A stretch of 41,703 nucleotides of DNA from Prevotella sp. (GCA_024697645.1 JAILFH010000019.1:1-41703); one strand, 5' to 3'. Shown: positions 24,684 through 33,852, counted from the stretch's first letter. The notes: generated by a model not told the origin, from the sequence alone. Made by a program: numbers and translations.

Positions 24684-26735
24684 CTATCTCTTTGAGAGAA
24701 TTTTCATCTGGCACTGCTTGCAGTCGAACTCCAGTCGGAACTCGTGCCCGTCGCCAAGTCGAAGGCTCAACGGTTCGCGCCAAATGGGTTTTCGGCCGCC
24801 GTGATTAACGCAATAGCCCAGCGAGAACTTGATGCAGTAGCGACATTGCATCAGCAGCGCCCCTGCCCCACTCTGCCCCGCTGACGGCTGTCCGCTCGTC
24901 AGTTCGAAAGCCTTGCCTGCAGTAACTCCCTGCTGCTCATAGAACGCTCTGGCGAGACGATTTGAGGCATTCAGCAAATAGGGGTAGCGCCGAGTTTCGG
25001 AGTTGGTGGGAACGGATGCGGAGGCACGAGGGGATAGAGGGGCTTCTTTACCTAGGGTTCCTAGGGGTTCTAGATGACCTAGGGGTTCTAGGGAGGCTAG
25101 TTTACCTAGGGTTCCTAGGGGTCCTAGGGAGCCTAGGGAGGCTAGGGTTCCTAGGGTTCCTAGGGAGCCTAGTTTTTCTAGACGATCTAGAGCCCCCAGT
25201 TGCACCAGCGCTTCCTCCACACACTGCCTCCTGAGTTCGGCCAACTGGCTACTGCGAACGAAATACCTATCGGCCTCGCCTTCAATCCTCACCTCATCGC
25301 ACACAAACGGCGTATTGCCCAGTTTCGAGCACTGAGCCACGATGTTTGCAGTCTGAGGCTTCTGAGCCAGAGCCTTTTCGTCGGGCGCCATCGGGAGCAG
25401 ACAAGTGGCCAGAGTTGCATTATCTTCACCCTTCCCTTGCTCGCGCATCTCCAGTTGGAAACCTTCGTCAACACTGCGGAACACCATCGTCACCTTCATC
25501 TTTCGCTCAGCGGTGTTTCCCGCCATCAGCCGTTCGAAGGCAACATCCTTGTTGCGATAGAGACCAAGTCCTGGGCGCAATCCCTCGGGCATCTTCAGTG
25601 GGAACAGCCGATTGCCTTCGGCTCGATTCACGCGGAAGCCAACGAGTTCCTTGCGCTCATTGAAGAAGCAAAGTCCGTCGCCATTGGCAAATGCCGCCAT
25701 TCCCGAAACCGTGAACGAATCGCGGCGCAGTTCCTTCACCTTGCCCACATACTCGCCCAGAGCCTTTGGCGTATCGAGCGAGACGATGTCGGGCTGACGA
25801 CCTTGCAGCACGCCTTTCTCGTCGCGGTAGCAATGAAGGAAATAGTCAGTGAAACCGCGGTTGAAAGTCTTCTGCAGATTGGGTTCAAAGGAGTAAGTCA
25901 CCCTACCCTTCGAGGCCCGCTCGTAGTCCTTCGGCCGTTTGGCGCAAAGCGCGTCGAGCCGCTTGCTATAAGCCGACACAACATTCTTCACATAGGCGAC
26001 TTCCTTCAACCGACCTTCAATCTTGAACGACACCGCGCCCGCATCAGCCAATTCCTCCAAGGAATCAATGCGACACAAATCGCGCAGCGACAACAGATGA
26101 CGCTGATGCTCAATCTCGTTTCCGTCGGCATCAATCAGGTCGTATTTCATTCGGCACATCTGCGCACATTCGCCTCGATTGGCCGAACGACCCAGACAAT
26201 ATTGCGACATGTAGCACTGACCGCTATAACTCACGCAAAGGGCACCGTGAACGAACACCTCGAGTTCCACATCTGGTTCCCGACGGTGAATCTCACGAAT
26301 CTCCTCCAATGATAGTTCGCGCGCAAGCACCACTCGGCGGAAACCCAACGAGCGCAGCCAACTGACTTTCTCTGGTGTGCGATTGTCGGTCTGCGTACTG
26401 GCATGCAACTGAATCTGCTTGTCCTTAGCAACCTGCAGCAGCGCCATATCCTGCACCAACAGCGCATCGACTCCCGCCTGTTTCAGTTCGTCTATGAGTT
26501 GGAAAGTGTCCTTGAGTTCGTCGTCGTAGATGATAGTGTTGGTCGTCACATAGACCTTCGCACCGAACTGATGGGCAAAGCGGCAGAGTTGGGCAATGTC
26601 CTCAACACTGTTGCCTGCAGCAGCCCTTGCACCAAAGCGCGGAGCCCCGATGTAGACAGCATCTGCGCCGTGTTCCACAGCAGCAATGCCACATTCCAGA
26701 TTCTTGGCTGGTGCCAGTAGTTCGAGTTTTCTCAT
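24684..26735 (-). CDS. U32-family peptidase/RlhA-like protein with an inserted L-x-x repeat
   Basis: This is a 683-residue cytoplasmic protein. The N-terminal TIM-barrel-like domain starts ELLAPAKNLECGIAAVEHGA. The U32 signature is intact (ELEVFVHGALCVSYSGQCYM), with the cysteine cluster CLGRSANRGECAQMC that in E. coli RlhA supports 23S rRNA cytidine hydroxylation. A C-terminal Cys motif (CRYC...LGYC...FDCKQCQM) is also typical. Residues 514-561 are unusual: sixteen consecutive L-x-x tripeptides (LGSLGTLGTLASLGSLG...), each Leu encoded by CTA, from a 9-bp tandem array. The frame is kept, so the protein is probably functional with an extra linker. It follows metA by 86 bp. Confidence 0.87.
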   Translation of the reverse strand: MRKLELLAPAKNLECGIAAVEHGADAVYIGAPRFGARAAAGNSVEDIAQLCRFAHQFGAKVYVTTNTIIYDDELKDTFQLIDELKQAGVDALLVQDMALLQVAKDKQIQLHASTQTDNRTPEKVSWLRSLGFRRVVLARELSLEEIREIHRREPDVELEVFVHGALCVSYSGQCYMSQYCLGRSANRGECAQMCRMKYDLIDADGNEIEHQRHLLSLRDLCRIDSLEELADAGAVSFKIEGRLKEVAYVKNVVSAYSKRLDALCAKRPKDYERASKGRVTYSFEPNLQKTFNRGFTDYFLHCYRDEKGVLQGRQPDIVSLDTPKALGEYVGKVKELRRDSFTVSGMAAFANGDGLCFFNERKELVGFRVNRAEGNRLFPLKMPEGLRPGLGLYRNKDVAFERLMAGNTAERKMKVTMVFRSVDEGFQLEMREQGKGEDNATLATCLLPMAPDEKALAQKPQTANIVAQCSKLGNTPFVCDEVRIEGEADRYFVRSSQLAELRRQCVEEALVQLGALDRLEKLGSLGTLGTLASLGSLGPLGTLGKLASLEPLGHLEPLGTLGKEAPLSPRASASVPTNSETRRYPYLLNASNRLARAFYEQQGVTAGKAFELTSGQPSAGQSGAGALLMQCRYCIKFSLGYCVNHGGRKPIWREPLSLRLGDGHEFRLEFDCKQCQMKILSKR
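25051..25194. repeat. Sixteen-unit 9-bp CTAG repeat inside the U32 gene
   Basis: Sixteen exact 9-bp units of form NCTAGNNNN, most CCTAGGGTT, CCTAGGGAG or CCTAGGGGT. CTAG occurs in every unit. The array is in frame and adds 48 residues. Confidence 0.93.
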
Positions 26736-26821
26736 CTTACGATTCCCACTGCGATTCTCATGCCGACGGCCTCATCTGACATTGTCCGAAACGAAGCCAA
26801 CACGAAAAACCACAACCGATA

Positions 26822-27742
26822 CTAACCGATATCCTCAATATTGTAAGGCGTCTCCTGATAGACGTAGTAATTGATCCAGTTCGAGAAGAGCAGATTGCCG
26901 TGAGCGCGCCACGAGACGAGCGGACCGTTGTCGGGATTGTCGCCGCGATAGTAGTTCTGCGGCTTTTCCACATCCGTCCGACCGAGCGCCATATCGCGTC
27001 TGTATTCGTTGTCGAGCGTGTTGAACGCATATTCCAGATGTCCCGTGATGAAGAACTCACGACCGCCTCGCGCCATCACCATCGAAACGCCGCTCTCATC
27101 GCCTTCAGCCAGCAGCGTCAACTCCGAATGCTGCTCAATGTCTTCCCGATGAACTTCTGTGTGGCGACTGTGAGGCATCATGAATACATCGTCGAAACCA
27201 CGGAAGATAGGCTCCTGCGGAACGAGCGGATACTGACGGAAGATGCCGAACTTCTTCTTCTCCAGCGGATATTTCGGTACGCCATAGAAATGATAGAGTC
27301 CCGCCTGAGCCGCCCAGCAGATGTAGAGCGTACTCGTCACGTGGGTTCGCGACCAGTCGAGAATCGTCTTCATCTCGTCCCAGTAGGAAACATCCTCAAA
27401 ATCGAACTGCTCAACGGGCGCGCCGGTGATAATCATTCCGTCGAACTTCTGCGTGCGAAGTTCCTCGAATGCCTTGTAGAACATCATCATGTGCTCAATC
27501 GGCGTATTCTTCGGCGTGTGGCTCTGAAGTTTCATGAACGTGAGGTCCATCTGCAAAGGCGTGTTCGACAGCAGACGAATCAAGTCGGTCTCTGTCGTAA
27601 TCTTCAGGGGCATCAGGTTCAGCACCACGAGCCTCAGCGGTCGGATGTCCTGAGCATGCGCGCGGCCTTCGTTCATCACGAAGATGTTCTCCTGCTTCAG
27701 TAGATCAATGGCGGGCAACCCGTCGGGAATTCTTAATGGCAT
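26822..27742 (-). CDS. metA: Homoserine O-acyltransferase, predicted acetyl-CoA type
   Basis: This is a 306-residue cytoplasmic enzyme of methionine biosynthesis that acylates homoserine. Catalytic residues are in place: Cys142 in YICWAAQAG, and His235 and Glu237 in ITGHLEY. Residue 111, in TGAPVE, is Glu. In this family Gly111 (E. coli) goes with succinyl-CoA and Glu111 (Bacillus cereus) with acetyl-CoA, so O-acetylhomoserine is the likely product. It is the first gene of a four-gene minus-strand run. A -7 box at 27809-27816 gives a leader of about 60 nt, too short for a SAM riboswitch. Confidence 0.95.
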   Translation of the reverse strand: MPLRIPDGLPAIDLLKQENIFVMNEGRAHAQDIRPLRLVVLNLMPLKITTETDLIRLLSNTPLQMDLTFMKLQSHTPKNTPIEHMMMFYKAFEELRTQKFDGMIITGAPVEQFDFEDVSYWDEMKTILDWSRTHVTSTLYICWAAQAGLYHFYGVPKYPLEKKKFGIFRQYPLVPQEPIFRGFDDVFMMPHSRHTEVHREDIEQHSELTLLAEGDESGVSMVMARGGREFFITGHLEYAFNTLDNEYRRDMALGRTDVEKPQNYYRGDNPDNGPLVSWRAHGNLLFSNWINYYVYQETPYNIEDIG

Positions 27743-27808
27743 ATCTCAATAGGTATGTAATTTTCTTGTCGGGAGGAACTATTGTCCTGAAATCATAACT
27801 TCAATCTG

Positions 27809-27816
27809 CAAAATTA
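27809..27816 (-). promoter_or_regulatory. Probable -7 box of the metA operon
   Basis: Minus-strand TAATTTTG. No clean TTTG is found 19-21 nt upstream, only TTTCG. Confidence 0.45.
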
Positions 27817-27879
27817 ATAAATTTTCAGATAACTACGAAAGATTCCGTCAAATTAATTCAAGAAATAAGAAGTAAGAGG

Positions 27880-28145
27880 AAGTTAGTTGATAGTTAAGAA
27901 TTGATAGTTGATAGTTGTGATTACACTTCTCTACTTAAACACTTGACTCCGAAAACTCAAATCGATTTCTTCTGCTCAACTCCTAACTTTGAGAATCCGA
28001 CTCGAATTTCTCTGCTTAAACTCATATCATAAAGAACTTACCTCGAATATAACAGAGAGAAAGGGTAATCTCTTGCCCCTTGTTCCTTGCCCCTTGTCCC
28101 TATCTCCTTTCCCATAATTCCTTCCTTCACTCTAAAAAGCCTCCA
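27880..28145. repeat. Low-complexity spacer upstream of metA
   Basis: No gene is seen. GTTGATAGTT-type repeats (about 27889-27918) are followed by three diverged ~42-bp units rich in CTTCTCTACTTAAAC-like sequence (27930-28050), then CTTGCCCCTTGTTCCTTGCC (28073-28100). Confidence 0.45.
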
Positions 28146-28150
28146 ATAAC

Positions 28151-28193
28151 AAAAGAAAAACCACCAACTCGGCATAAAGCGTTGTTGGTGGTT
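28151..28193 (-). terminator. Terminator of the M13 peptidase gene
   Basis: AACCACCAAC (28159-28168) pairs with GTTGGTGGTT (28184-28193). On the minus strand a U-rich tract follows (28160-28151). It lies beyond the 27-bp repeat that follows the stop codon. Confidence 0.75.
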
Positions 28194-28222
28194 CGTATTG
28201 TTTGATTATCCGAGAGAATATC

Positions 28223-28310
28223 CCTCAGAATTAGTTTCTAAAGAAAAATCCTCAGAATTAGTTTCTGGAGAAAAATCCTCAGAATTAGTTTCTAAAGAAT
28301 TCCCTCAGAA
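28223..28310. repeat. 27-bp tandem repeat in the M13 peptidase 3' region
   Basis: Units start at 28223, 28250, 28277 and 28303 (partial), each beginning CCTCAGAATTAGTTTCTAAA. The array fills the space between the stop codon (28317-28319) and the terminator. Confidence 0.82.
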
Positions 28311-28316
28311 CAAATT

Positions 28317-30350
28317 TTACCAGAGGTCGAGACGCTGCTCCTTCGGGAGATACATCTTGTCGCCGGGCTTCACGTCGAAGGCTTCATACCAAGCGTCGAT
28401 GTGAGGCAGAGCGCCATTCACACGCCACTCACCCAGAGAGTGAGGATCGTTCTTCACGCGCTGACGAATCTCCTGCTCAGTGATGTTCTGTCCCCAGACA
28501 CCAGCATAAGCCATGAAGAAACGCTGCTCAGGTGTGAAGCCATCCTTCTTCTTCAGAGGCTTCTTGGCTGTAGCGTTCTTGAAGGCTGTGTAAGAAACCT
28601 GCAGACCACCATGATCGGCAAGGTTCTCACCCAGGGTCAGACGACCGTTAGAGTTCAGTCCGGGCAGTACCTCAATAGCCGAGAAGAAGCGGTCGTAGAG
28701 GTCAGCACGCTCGTTGAATCCAGCAGCATCGCTGGGAGTCCACCAGTCGTGCATGTAGCCCTTCGAGTCGAACTGACGACCCTGATCGTCGAATCCGTGA
28801 GTCATCTCGTGACCAATCACTACACCGATAGCACCATAGTTGAATGCCTCATCAGCCTTCGGGTCGAAGAACGGATACTGCAGAATACCTGCGGGGAAGC
28901 AAATCTCGTTGGTAGTGGGGTTATAGTAAGCGTTCACAGTCTGAGGAGTCATGAACCACTCGTCGCGGTCAACGGGCTTACCAGCCTTCTCCTCAATGTG
29001 CTTCTTGTGGCTCCAAACGCGAACGGCCATCACGTTCTCGTAGTACGACTTGGCGGGGTCGATCGTCAGTTCGGAATAGTCCTTCCACTTGTTGGGATAA
29101 CCAATCTTCACGTAGAATGCCGAGAGCTTCTCCTGAGCGTTCTGCTTCGTAGAGTCGCCCATCCACTTCTGCTCGTTGATGCGCTCACCGAGAGCCGTCT
29201 GAAGGTTCTTCACCAACTGCTCCATCTTGCTCTTCGACGAAGCGGGGAAGTAGCGCTCGCAGTACATCTTACCGAGGGCCTCACCCATAGCACCCTGAAC
29301 AGAGTTCGTAGCACGCTTCCAAAGTGGATAGTCCTGCTTACGTCCCGTCATCGTGCGACCGAAGAAGTCGAAGTTGGCCTCACGAATATCGTCGCTGAGT
29401 AGCGAGCAAGAGCCAGAAATCACATCCCACTCCATATAGGCGCGAAGGTCGTCGGCGCTCATGGCGGCAAGCAGTTTGTCGACACCTTCCATGAACTTCG
29501 GCTGACCGACAATCATCTCCTGAATGAGGTTGCTGCTGATGCCCTGAGCATTAGCCATTGACTCAAACGGAATGTTCGGGCAGAGAGCCTTCACCTCGTC
29601 GAGCGTCATCTTGTTGTAGTTGGCCTGCGGGTCGCGCAATTCAGTGCGGCTCTTCGAAATCAGCGCCAGCGAAGTCTCGAAGCGGAAGATAGCGTCGCGC
29701 TTAGCCTCAGCCTGCTCCTTCGAGAATCCGAAGAGTTGGAACATACGGGCAATGTGCTCGCGATAAGCCTCACGAATCTTCACCGTTGCCTCGTCGTTGT
29801 TCAGATAATAGTCGCGCTGTCCAAGGGTCAGTCCACCCTGAGAGACGTTCAGAATGTTCATCGTCACATTCTTCTCGTCGGCACCGAAATACGAACCGAA
29901 GGGAACACCATAGCCGAACACAGCGTACTTCTGCTGAACCTTCTGCAGGTCAGCCTTCGTGCGAGCGGCTTCCATCTCGTCGAGAAGAGGCTTCACGGGT
30001 GCAATGCCCTCCTGATTGCGACGAACAGAGTCCATCGCGAGTTTGTAGAAGTCGGAGAGTTTGCGCTCGGTGGTGCCTTCAGCAAACTTCTTCTTGCCCA
30101 ACTCGTCGAGAATCGAGTTGATGCGCTTGTTGTTGTCTTCCTGCAACTGGTCGAAACTGCCGAAACGCGAATAGGCTGCGGGCAGCGGATTCAGTTTCTG
30201 CCAACCACCGGTTGCAAACATGTAGAAATCGTCCTGAGGACGTACTGTCTGATCAAGATTTTCCATCTTGAGGCCCGATTTGTTCTGTGCCAGTCCAACA
30301 GTAGGCATTACCATCAGAGCCAGCATCGGGATCATCTTACTCATTTTCAT
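28317..30350 (-). CDS. Secreted M13-family (neprilysin-like, PepO) metallopeptidase
   Basis: This is a 677-residue zinc metallopeptidase. The signal peptide MKMSKMIPMLALMVMPTVGL, ending near AQN, supports ATG 30350; an ATG eight codons upstream is possible. The zinc motif is H514-E-M-T-H518 in VVIGHEMTHGFDDQGRQFD, and the third ligand Glu is in ENLADHGG (about residue 573). The substrate-binding NAYY motif is present (VNAYYNPTTNEICFPAG). Length and order match the PepO/neprilysin family, which cleaves oligopeptides; location is periplasmic or surface. It is monocistronic, with its own consensus promoter and terminator. Confidence 0.95.
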   Translation of the reverse strand: MKMSKMIPMLALMVMPTVGLAQNKSGLKMENLDQTVRPQDDFYMFATGGWQKLNPLPAAYSRFGSFDQLQEDNNKRINSILDELGKKKFAEGTTERKLSDFYKLAMDSVRRNQEGIAPVKPLLDEMEAARTKADLQKVQQKYAVFGYGVPFGSYFGADEKNVTMNILNVSQGGLTLGQRDYYLNNDEATVKIREAYREHIARMFQLFGFSKEQAEAKRDAIFRFETSLALISKSRTELRDPQANYNKMTLDEVKALCPNIPFESMANAQGISSNLIQEMIVGQPKFMEGVDKLLAAMSADDLRAYMEWDVISGSCSLLSDDIREANFDFFGRTMTGRKQDYPLWKRATNSVQGAMGEALGKMYCERYFPASSKSKMEQLVKNLQTALGERINEQKWMGDSTKQNAQEKLSAFYVKIGYPNKWKDYSELTIDPAKSYYENVMAVRVWSHKKHIEEKAGKPVDRDEWFMTPQTVNAYYNPTTNEICFPAGILQYPFFDPKADEAFNYGAIGVVIGHEMTHGFDDQGRQFDSKGYMHDWWTPSDAAGFNERADLYDRFFSAIEVLPGLNSNGRLTLGENLADHGGLQVSYTAFKNATAKKPLKKKDGFTPEQRFFMAYAGVWGQNITEQEIRQRVKNDPHSLGEWRVNGALPHIDAWYEAFDVKPGDKMYLPKEQRLDLW

Positions 30351-30390
30351 TTTAACAAATATATGTTTTTGCATTGAACATTATCGACTG

Positions 30391-30422
30391 CAAAGATAAA
30401 CAAAAACGGGCACCCAACCAAA
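30391..30422 (-). promoter_or_regulatory. Consensus promoter of the M13 peptidase gene
   Basis: Minus-strand TTTG (30422-30419), a 20-nt spacer and TATCTTTG (30398-30391). The leader would be about 35 nt to ATG 30350. A second -7-like box (30356-30363) sits too close to the start. Confidence 0.7.
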
Positions 30423-30471
30423 GGAATGCCCGATAATTTTAAGTTTCGACCAATACAAATTCGAATTGAGT

Positions 30472-30560
30472 CGAAGGTCCGAACCAAATTTCAATTCAAT
30501 TGAACCGATAGACCGAACTATGATTCAATTAGAACTACGTCGATAGACCGAACTACGGCT
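30472..30560. repeat. ~35-bp tandem repeat downstream of the DUF805 gene
   Basis: CGATAGACCGAACTA occurs at 30506 and 30541 (35-bp step), with a diverged copy CGAAGGTCCGAACCA at 30472. It lies in the 3' region of the DUF805 gene. Confidence 0.6.
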
Positions 30561-30604
30561 TTGGTACTATTGACACAATTGCCCTGAACTATAATTCAGA
30601 ACTT

Positions 30605-31165
30605 CTAAATCGTCTGAACGTCTGCCGTCTTCTGCGGTTCGTCGTCTTGTTCCAGCACCACATATTTAGGCGATTCGCCATATTTGTTGGGACCAGGCGT
30701 ACTGTCGAGAAGGCAGAAAATGAATGTGGCCAGAGCCGTTACCGTCTGAATGAGACCGCTCACCATAAATACGGGATCGGAAGCAAGTCCCATCAGCGCT
30801 GTGGGGTCAGGATTCACGCTCAAGAGATTTTCCATAGCGTCCGACTGAGCGAAGTAGACGGAATAGACCGTATTAGCCAACCAACTGATGATGACCCACC
30901 AGCGGCTCTTGCCCGAGTCTTGCAGGCGGCGCGCGGTAATGGGCAGAGCAATCAGCATAATCAATGAAGCGAGGACCTGTGCTGCGACAATCGATAGAAC
31001 AACGGACAGAATGTTGCTCAAAACGAAATAGCACACGATGAAGGCCAACATGAACCACCAGAACTCCGAACGGCGCGAACGTCCGCTCATTTGCGTAATG
31101 CGGCTACAGGCGAGTTTCACAGCCTCACCAAAGCCCAATTGAGGTTTTGCAATTAGTTTTTTCAT
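30605..31165 (-). CDS. DUF805-family membrane protein
   Basis: This is a 186-residue inner-membrane protein. Family marks are GRSRRSEFWWFML before the first helix, ARRLQDSGKSRWW in the loop, and DSTPGPNKYGESP near the C terminus. Three to four helices are visible. Function is unknown for the family. It lies downstream of trmD, separated by 166 bp filled largely with the TGTTACYT octamer array. Confidence 0.88.
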   Translation of the reverse strand: MKKLIAKPQLGFGEAVKLACSRITQMSGRSRRSEFWWFMLAFIVCYFVLSNILSVVLSIVAAQVLASLIMLIALPITARRLQDSGKSRWWVIISWLANTVYSVYFAQSDAMENLLSVNPDPTALMGLASDPVFMVSGLIQTVTALATFIFCLLDSTPGPNKYGESPKYVVLEQDDEPQKTADVQTI

Positions 31166-31189
31166 CTTTTTTCTAATTTATTTGTCAAG

Positions 31190-31328
31190 TTATTTAGTTT
31201 CCTTGTTATTTCGTTATTTTCTAAAGTTACTTTGTCACCTTGTTACTTTGGAAAGTTACTCTGGTTCTTTGGAAAGTTACCTTGTTACTTTGTTACCTTG
31301 TTACTTTGTTACCTTGTTACTTTGGAAG
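31190..31328. repeat. TGTTACYT octamer array between trmD and DUF805
   Basis: In trmD orientation the array begins within about 3 bases of the TAG stop (31332-31334), as TTCCAAAGTAACAAGGTAAC. Octamers alternate AAGTAACA and AGGTAACA for about six units, then decay and continue almost to the DUF805 start. Confidence 0.82.
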
Positions 31329-31331
31329 GTG

Positions 31332-32006
31332 CTACTTCAACAAGTCTGGCCTCAACCTCTTCGTTCGTTCCATCGCCTGTTCAAACTCCCACTGCTTAAT
31401 CTTCGCCTCGTTGCCCGAAAGCAACACCTCGGGAACTTTCCAGCCTTTATAGTCAGCGGGACGCGTATAGATAGGTGCTGAGAGCATATCGTCCTGGAAG
31501 CAGTCGCTGAGCGCGCTCTGCTCGTCGCCAATCACTCCAGGTACCACTCTCACAATCGCATCGGCCATAATCGCAGCAGCGAGTTCGCCACCCGTCAGCA
31601 CATAGTCTCCGATACTGATTTCGCGAGTAATCAGATGTTCGCGAATCCGATGGTCAATGCCTTTATAATGACCACAGAGGATGATGATGTTGTTCAGCAA
31701 CGAGAGTTCATTAGCCACGTGCTGATTGAACTGCTCACCGTCGGGCGACGTGAAAATCACCTCGTCATAGTCGCGTTCGGCCTTCAGCGCCGAGATACAG
31801 CGGTCAATCGGTTCACACTGCATCACCATTCCCGCAAAGCCGCCATAGGGATAGTCGTCCACACGGCGCCATTTGTCGAGTGTGTAGTCTCTGAGATTGT
31901 GCAGCCGAATCTCCGCCAACCCCTTCTTCTCTGCCCTTGCGAGAATGCTTTCGTGGACGAATCCCTCAATCATCTCGGGCAATACTGTGATAATATCTAT
32001 TCTCAT
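31332..32006 (-). CDS. trmD: tRNA (guanine-37-N1)-methyltransferase
   Basis: This is a 224-residue SPOUT methyltransferase that makes m1G37 with S-adenosylmethionine, preventing +1 frameshifting. The trefoil-knot motifs are intact: [25 protein letters not shown] and [16 protein letters not shown]. It starts 21 bp after the GH26 gene, so an essential tRNA enzyme appears to be co-transcribed with a secreted mannanase-like enzyme. Confidence 0.96.
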   Translation of the reverse strand: MRIDIITVLPEMIEGFVHESILARAEKKGLAEIRLHNLRDYTLDKWRRVDDYPYGGFAGMVMQCEPIDRCISALKAERDYDEVIFTSPDGEQFNQHVANELSLLNNIIILCGHYKGIDHRIREHLITREISIGDYVLTGGELAAAIMADAIVRVVPGVIGDEQSALSDCFQDDMLSAPIYTRPADYKGWKVPEVLLSGNEAKIKQWEFEQAMERTKRLRPDLLK

Positions 32007-32027
32007 ATGAATTGTCTCATTTGTGGC

Positions 32028-33593
32028 CTATCGTGCCAGAATCTTCTTGTTTCCGCGAATGTAGATGCCCTTCGTGGGAACCTCCCTCAGGCGACGACCC
32101 TGCAAATCGTAGATAGCGTCGTCTGCTTCGTTATGAGTGCTTTCAGACGACGAGATACCCGCATAGACGTCCCATCCAGCAGATAGGTCCTCGAGCGTGA
32201 TCACGCGTTCGTCGTTCATACACTTCTTCCACTCGGCAGCACTGGTCTTGTCGACAAACTTCCCGTCCCACGTCTGATACCAAGGCATCCACCACGACCA
32301 GACTGCCTCCTCGTCGAACTCCTTGTCGATGTCGGGAATCGGTCCGTTCTCCGAGAGCGCTACAATCTTCTTGCCCTCGGTATTCGTCTTCACCTTATCG
32401 AAGGCGACATAGTTGCTCGAATAGTCGGAATCATCGTTGTAGATATCGAGCGATACCACATCGTAATAGTCGTCTCCCGGACACCAGTCCTGATCGTCCT
32501 CAGCAGCGTTCCACACCCAGATGACATTGTGAACACCCTTCACGTTCACCATTTCGTCGTAGATTAGCCGATAGAGTTTGATGAAGTTCGTCGCACCCTC
32601 GCGACCCCACCAGAACCAGCCTCCACTTCCCTCGTGGAGCGGGCGGAAGATGCAAGCCATACCGTTACGCTGCAACGTCAGGAAGTAATTGGCAATCTTA
32701 TCAATATCCCTGATGAAATAGCGATAGAGCGTCGACGAGGTGTTCCAGCTGCCATCTGCATTCAGCGCGTCGGAAATCTTCACTGTCGACTTGTCGGTAT
32801 AGAATTCGAATGTGCTGCGGCTCGGATCACGCCAGTGCCAAGTGAAGGCGGGCAACCCACCTCGCTTCCACGTGTCCATAGCCAGTTTGATCATATTGGT
32901 CGTATATGTCTTATTCCAGGCGTCGTTCTCCTTGCTTCCAGTCGCAAAGAGGAAGTCGAAGCCGATGAGGGCGGGATACTTACCCGACACCTTATACACG
33001 GCCTGAATGTCGTCGTGCTGGGTGATGTTGCCATTGGCCGAACCCATATCGCCCGTCATCATACCCGAAATGGTTTTCTTGCCGAAATTCTCGTTGAGGA
33101 ACGTATAGAGCGCCTTCGCTCCGTCTGTTGCATTGGCGTCAATGGGCGTTTCGGAAATGTTGAACTCCACGCTGCTCTCGCTTGTTTCTATTCGGATGTA
33201 GTCAATGCGGAACCACGTCCAACTAGGCGTGATGATGATGGTGTTCTTGCCCTTATTCATAATATAGGTGCCTACAGCCGATTCCGTCCGACCGCTCACC
33301 TTAAACGTACTCCCGCTGCCGTTGACCGACATATTCACCATCTTCTCTCCATAGAGCGCGTCGTAGCCCACGTAGATGGTGTATTTTCCTCTCACCGTAG
33401 CGCTATAGGTGAACGTAATCTTGGCACTGCTCTCAGTTAGTTCGAGCGCTTTTCCAGCAGAATACTTGCTATCGGTCACAACGGTACAATTGCTATAAGG
33501 GGCCTTCTCTGCCTCAAGCCTGGTATCGGCTAAAGCATTGAATGAGAACAAACTCCACACCGACAAAATCAGAAAAAGCGAAAATCTTTTCAT
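32028..33593 (-). CDS. Secreted GH26 glycoside hydrolase (beta-mannanase-like) with N-terminal CBM
   Basis: This is a 521-residue exported enzyme. The signal peptide is MKRFSLFLILSVWSLFSFNA. Residues of about 22-140 form a CBM35/CBM6-like beta-sandwich (RLEAEKAPYSN...FRIDYIRIE). The GH26 catalytic domain follows, with the acid/base Glu321 in CIFRPLHEGSGGWFWWG and the nucleophile Glu415 in LSENGP. Members usually cleave beta-1,4-mannan. The C terminus (IYDLQGRRL...KGIYIRGNKKIL) resembles a short sorting-type tail. The -7 box at 33629-33636 is probably the promoter for GH26, trmD and DUF805. Confidence 0.92.
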   Translation of the reverse strand: MKRFSLFLILSVWSLFSFNALADTRLEAEKAPYSNCTVVTDSKYSAGKALELTESSAKITFTYSATVRGKYTIYVGYDALYGEKMVNMSVNGSGSTFKVSGRTESAVGTYIMNKGKNTIIITPSWTWFRIDYIRIETSESSVEFNISETPIDANATDGAKALYTFLNENFGKKTISGMMTGDMGSANGNITQHDDIQAVYKVSGKYPALIGFDFLFATGSKENDAWNKTYTTNMIKLAMDTWKRGGLPAFTWHWRDPSRSTFEFYTDKSTVKISDALNADGSWNTSSTLYRYFIRDIDKIANYFLTLQRNGMACIFRPLHEGSGGWFWWGREGATNFIKLYRLIYDEMVNVKGVHNVIWVWNAAEDDQDWCPGDDYYDVVSLDIYNDDSDYSSNYVAFDKVKTNTEGKKIVALSENGPIPDIDKEFDEEAVWSWWMPWYQTWDGKFVDKTSAAEWKKCMNDERVITLEDLSAGWDVYAGISSSESTHNEADDAIYDLQGRRLREVPTKGIYIRGNKKILAR

Positions 33594-33628
33594 TTGCTAA
33601 ATGTGTTTGGAGATCAATTATATTGCTG

Positions 33629-33636
33629 CAAAGTTA
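33629..33636 (-). promoter_or_regulatory. Probable -7 box of the GH26-trmD operon
   Basis: Minus-strand TAACTTTG, giving a leader of about 30 nt. No clear -33 element is seen. Confidence 0.45.
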
Positions 33637-33835
33637 CAATAAATTCTTCATTCCACCACGACTTTCGGTGATTTTTTATCATTCGCGAACCGATTGCTTC
33701 GTCATTCCTCTGCCGATTGACTCTCCCCTCTTCCCCCAACTACTTCCTCTTCGGCTCAGACTAAGTTCAATGAGCAATTTGCACAAATTTATGCGTTTAT
33801 GCAGAGAAAATCGAAGATTTCTGAATTTTTTCTAC

Positions 33836-33843
33836 TAACTTTG
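33836..33843 (+). promoter_or_regulatory. Probable -7 box of the ABC-F gene
   Basis: TAACTTTG. The predicted start is at about 33849, only a few bases before the ATG of the 7-codon leader frame at 33853. Confidence 0.55.
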
Positions 33844-33852
33844 CAGTCACAA

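Noticed and set aside
27743..27816. Possible SAM riboswitch upstream of metA
   Set aside because: The predicted leader is only about 60 nt and lacks recognisable riboswitch helices.
28198..28404. 68-codon open frame with a nine-residue SSELVSKEK-like repeat
   Set aside because: It is the 27-bp repeat in the M13 peptidase 3' UTR, runs antisense into that gene and overlaps its terminator region.
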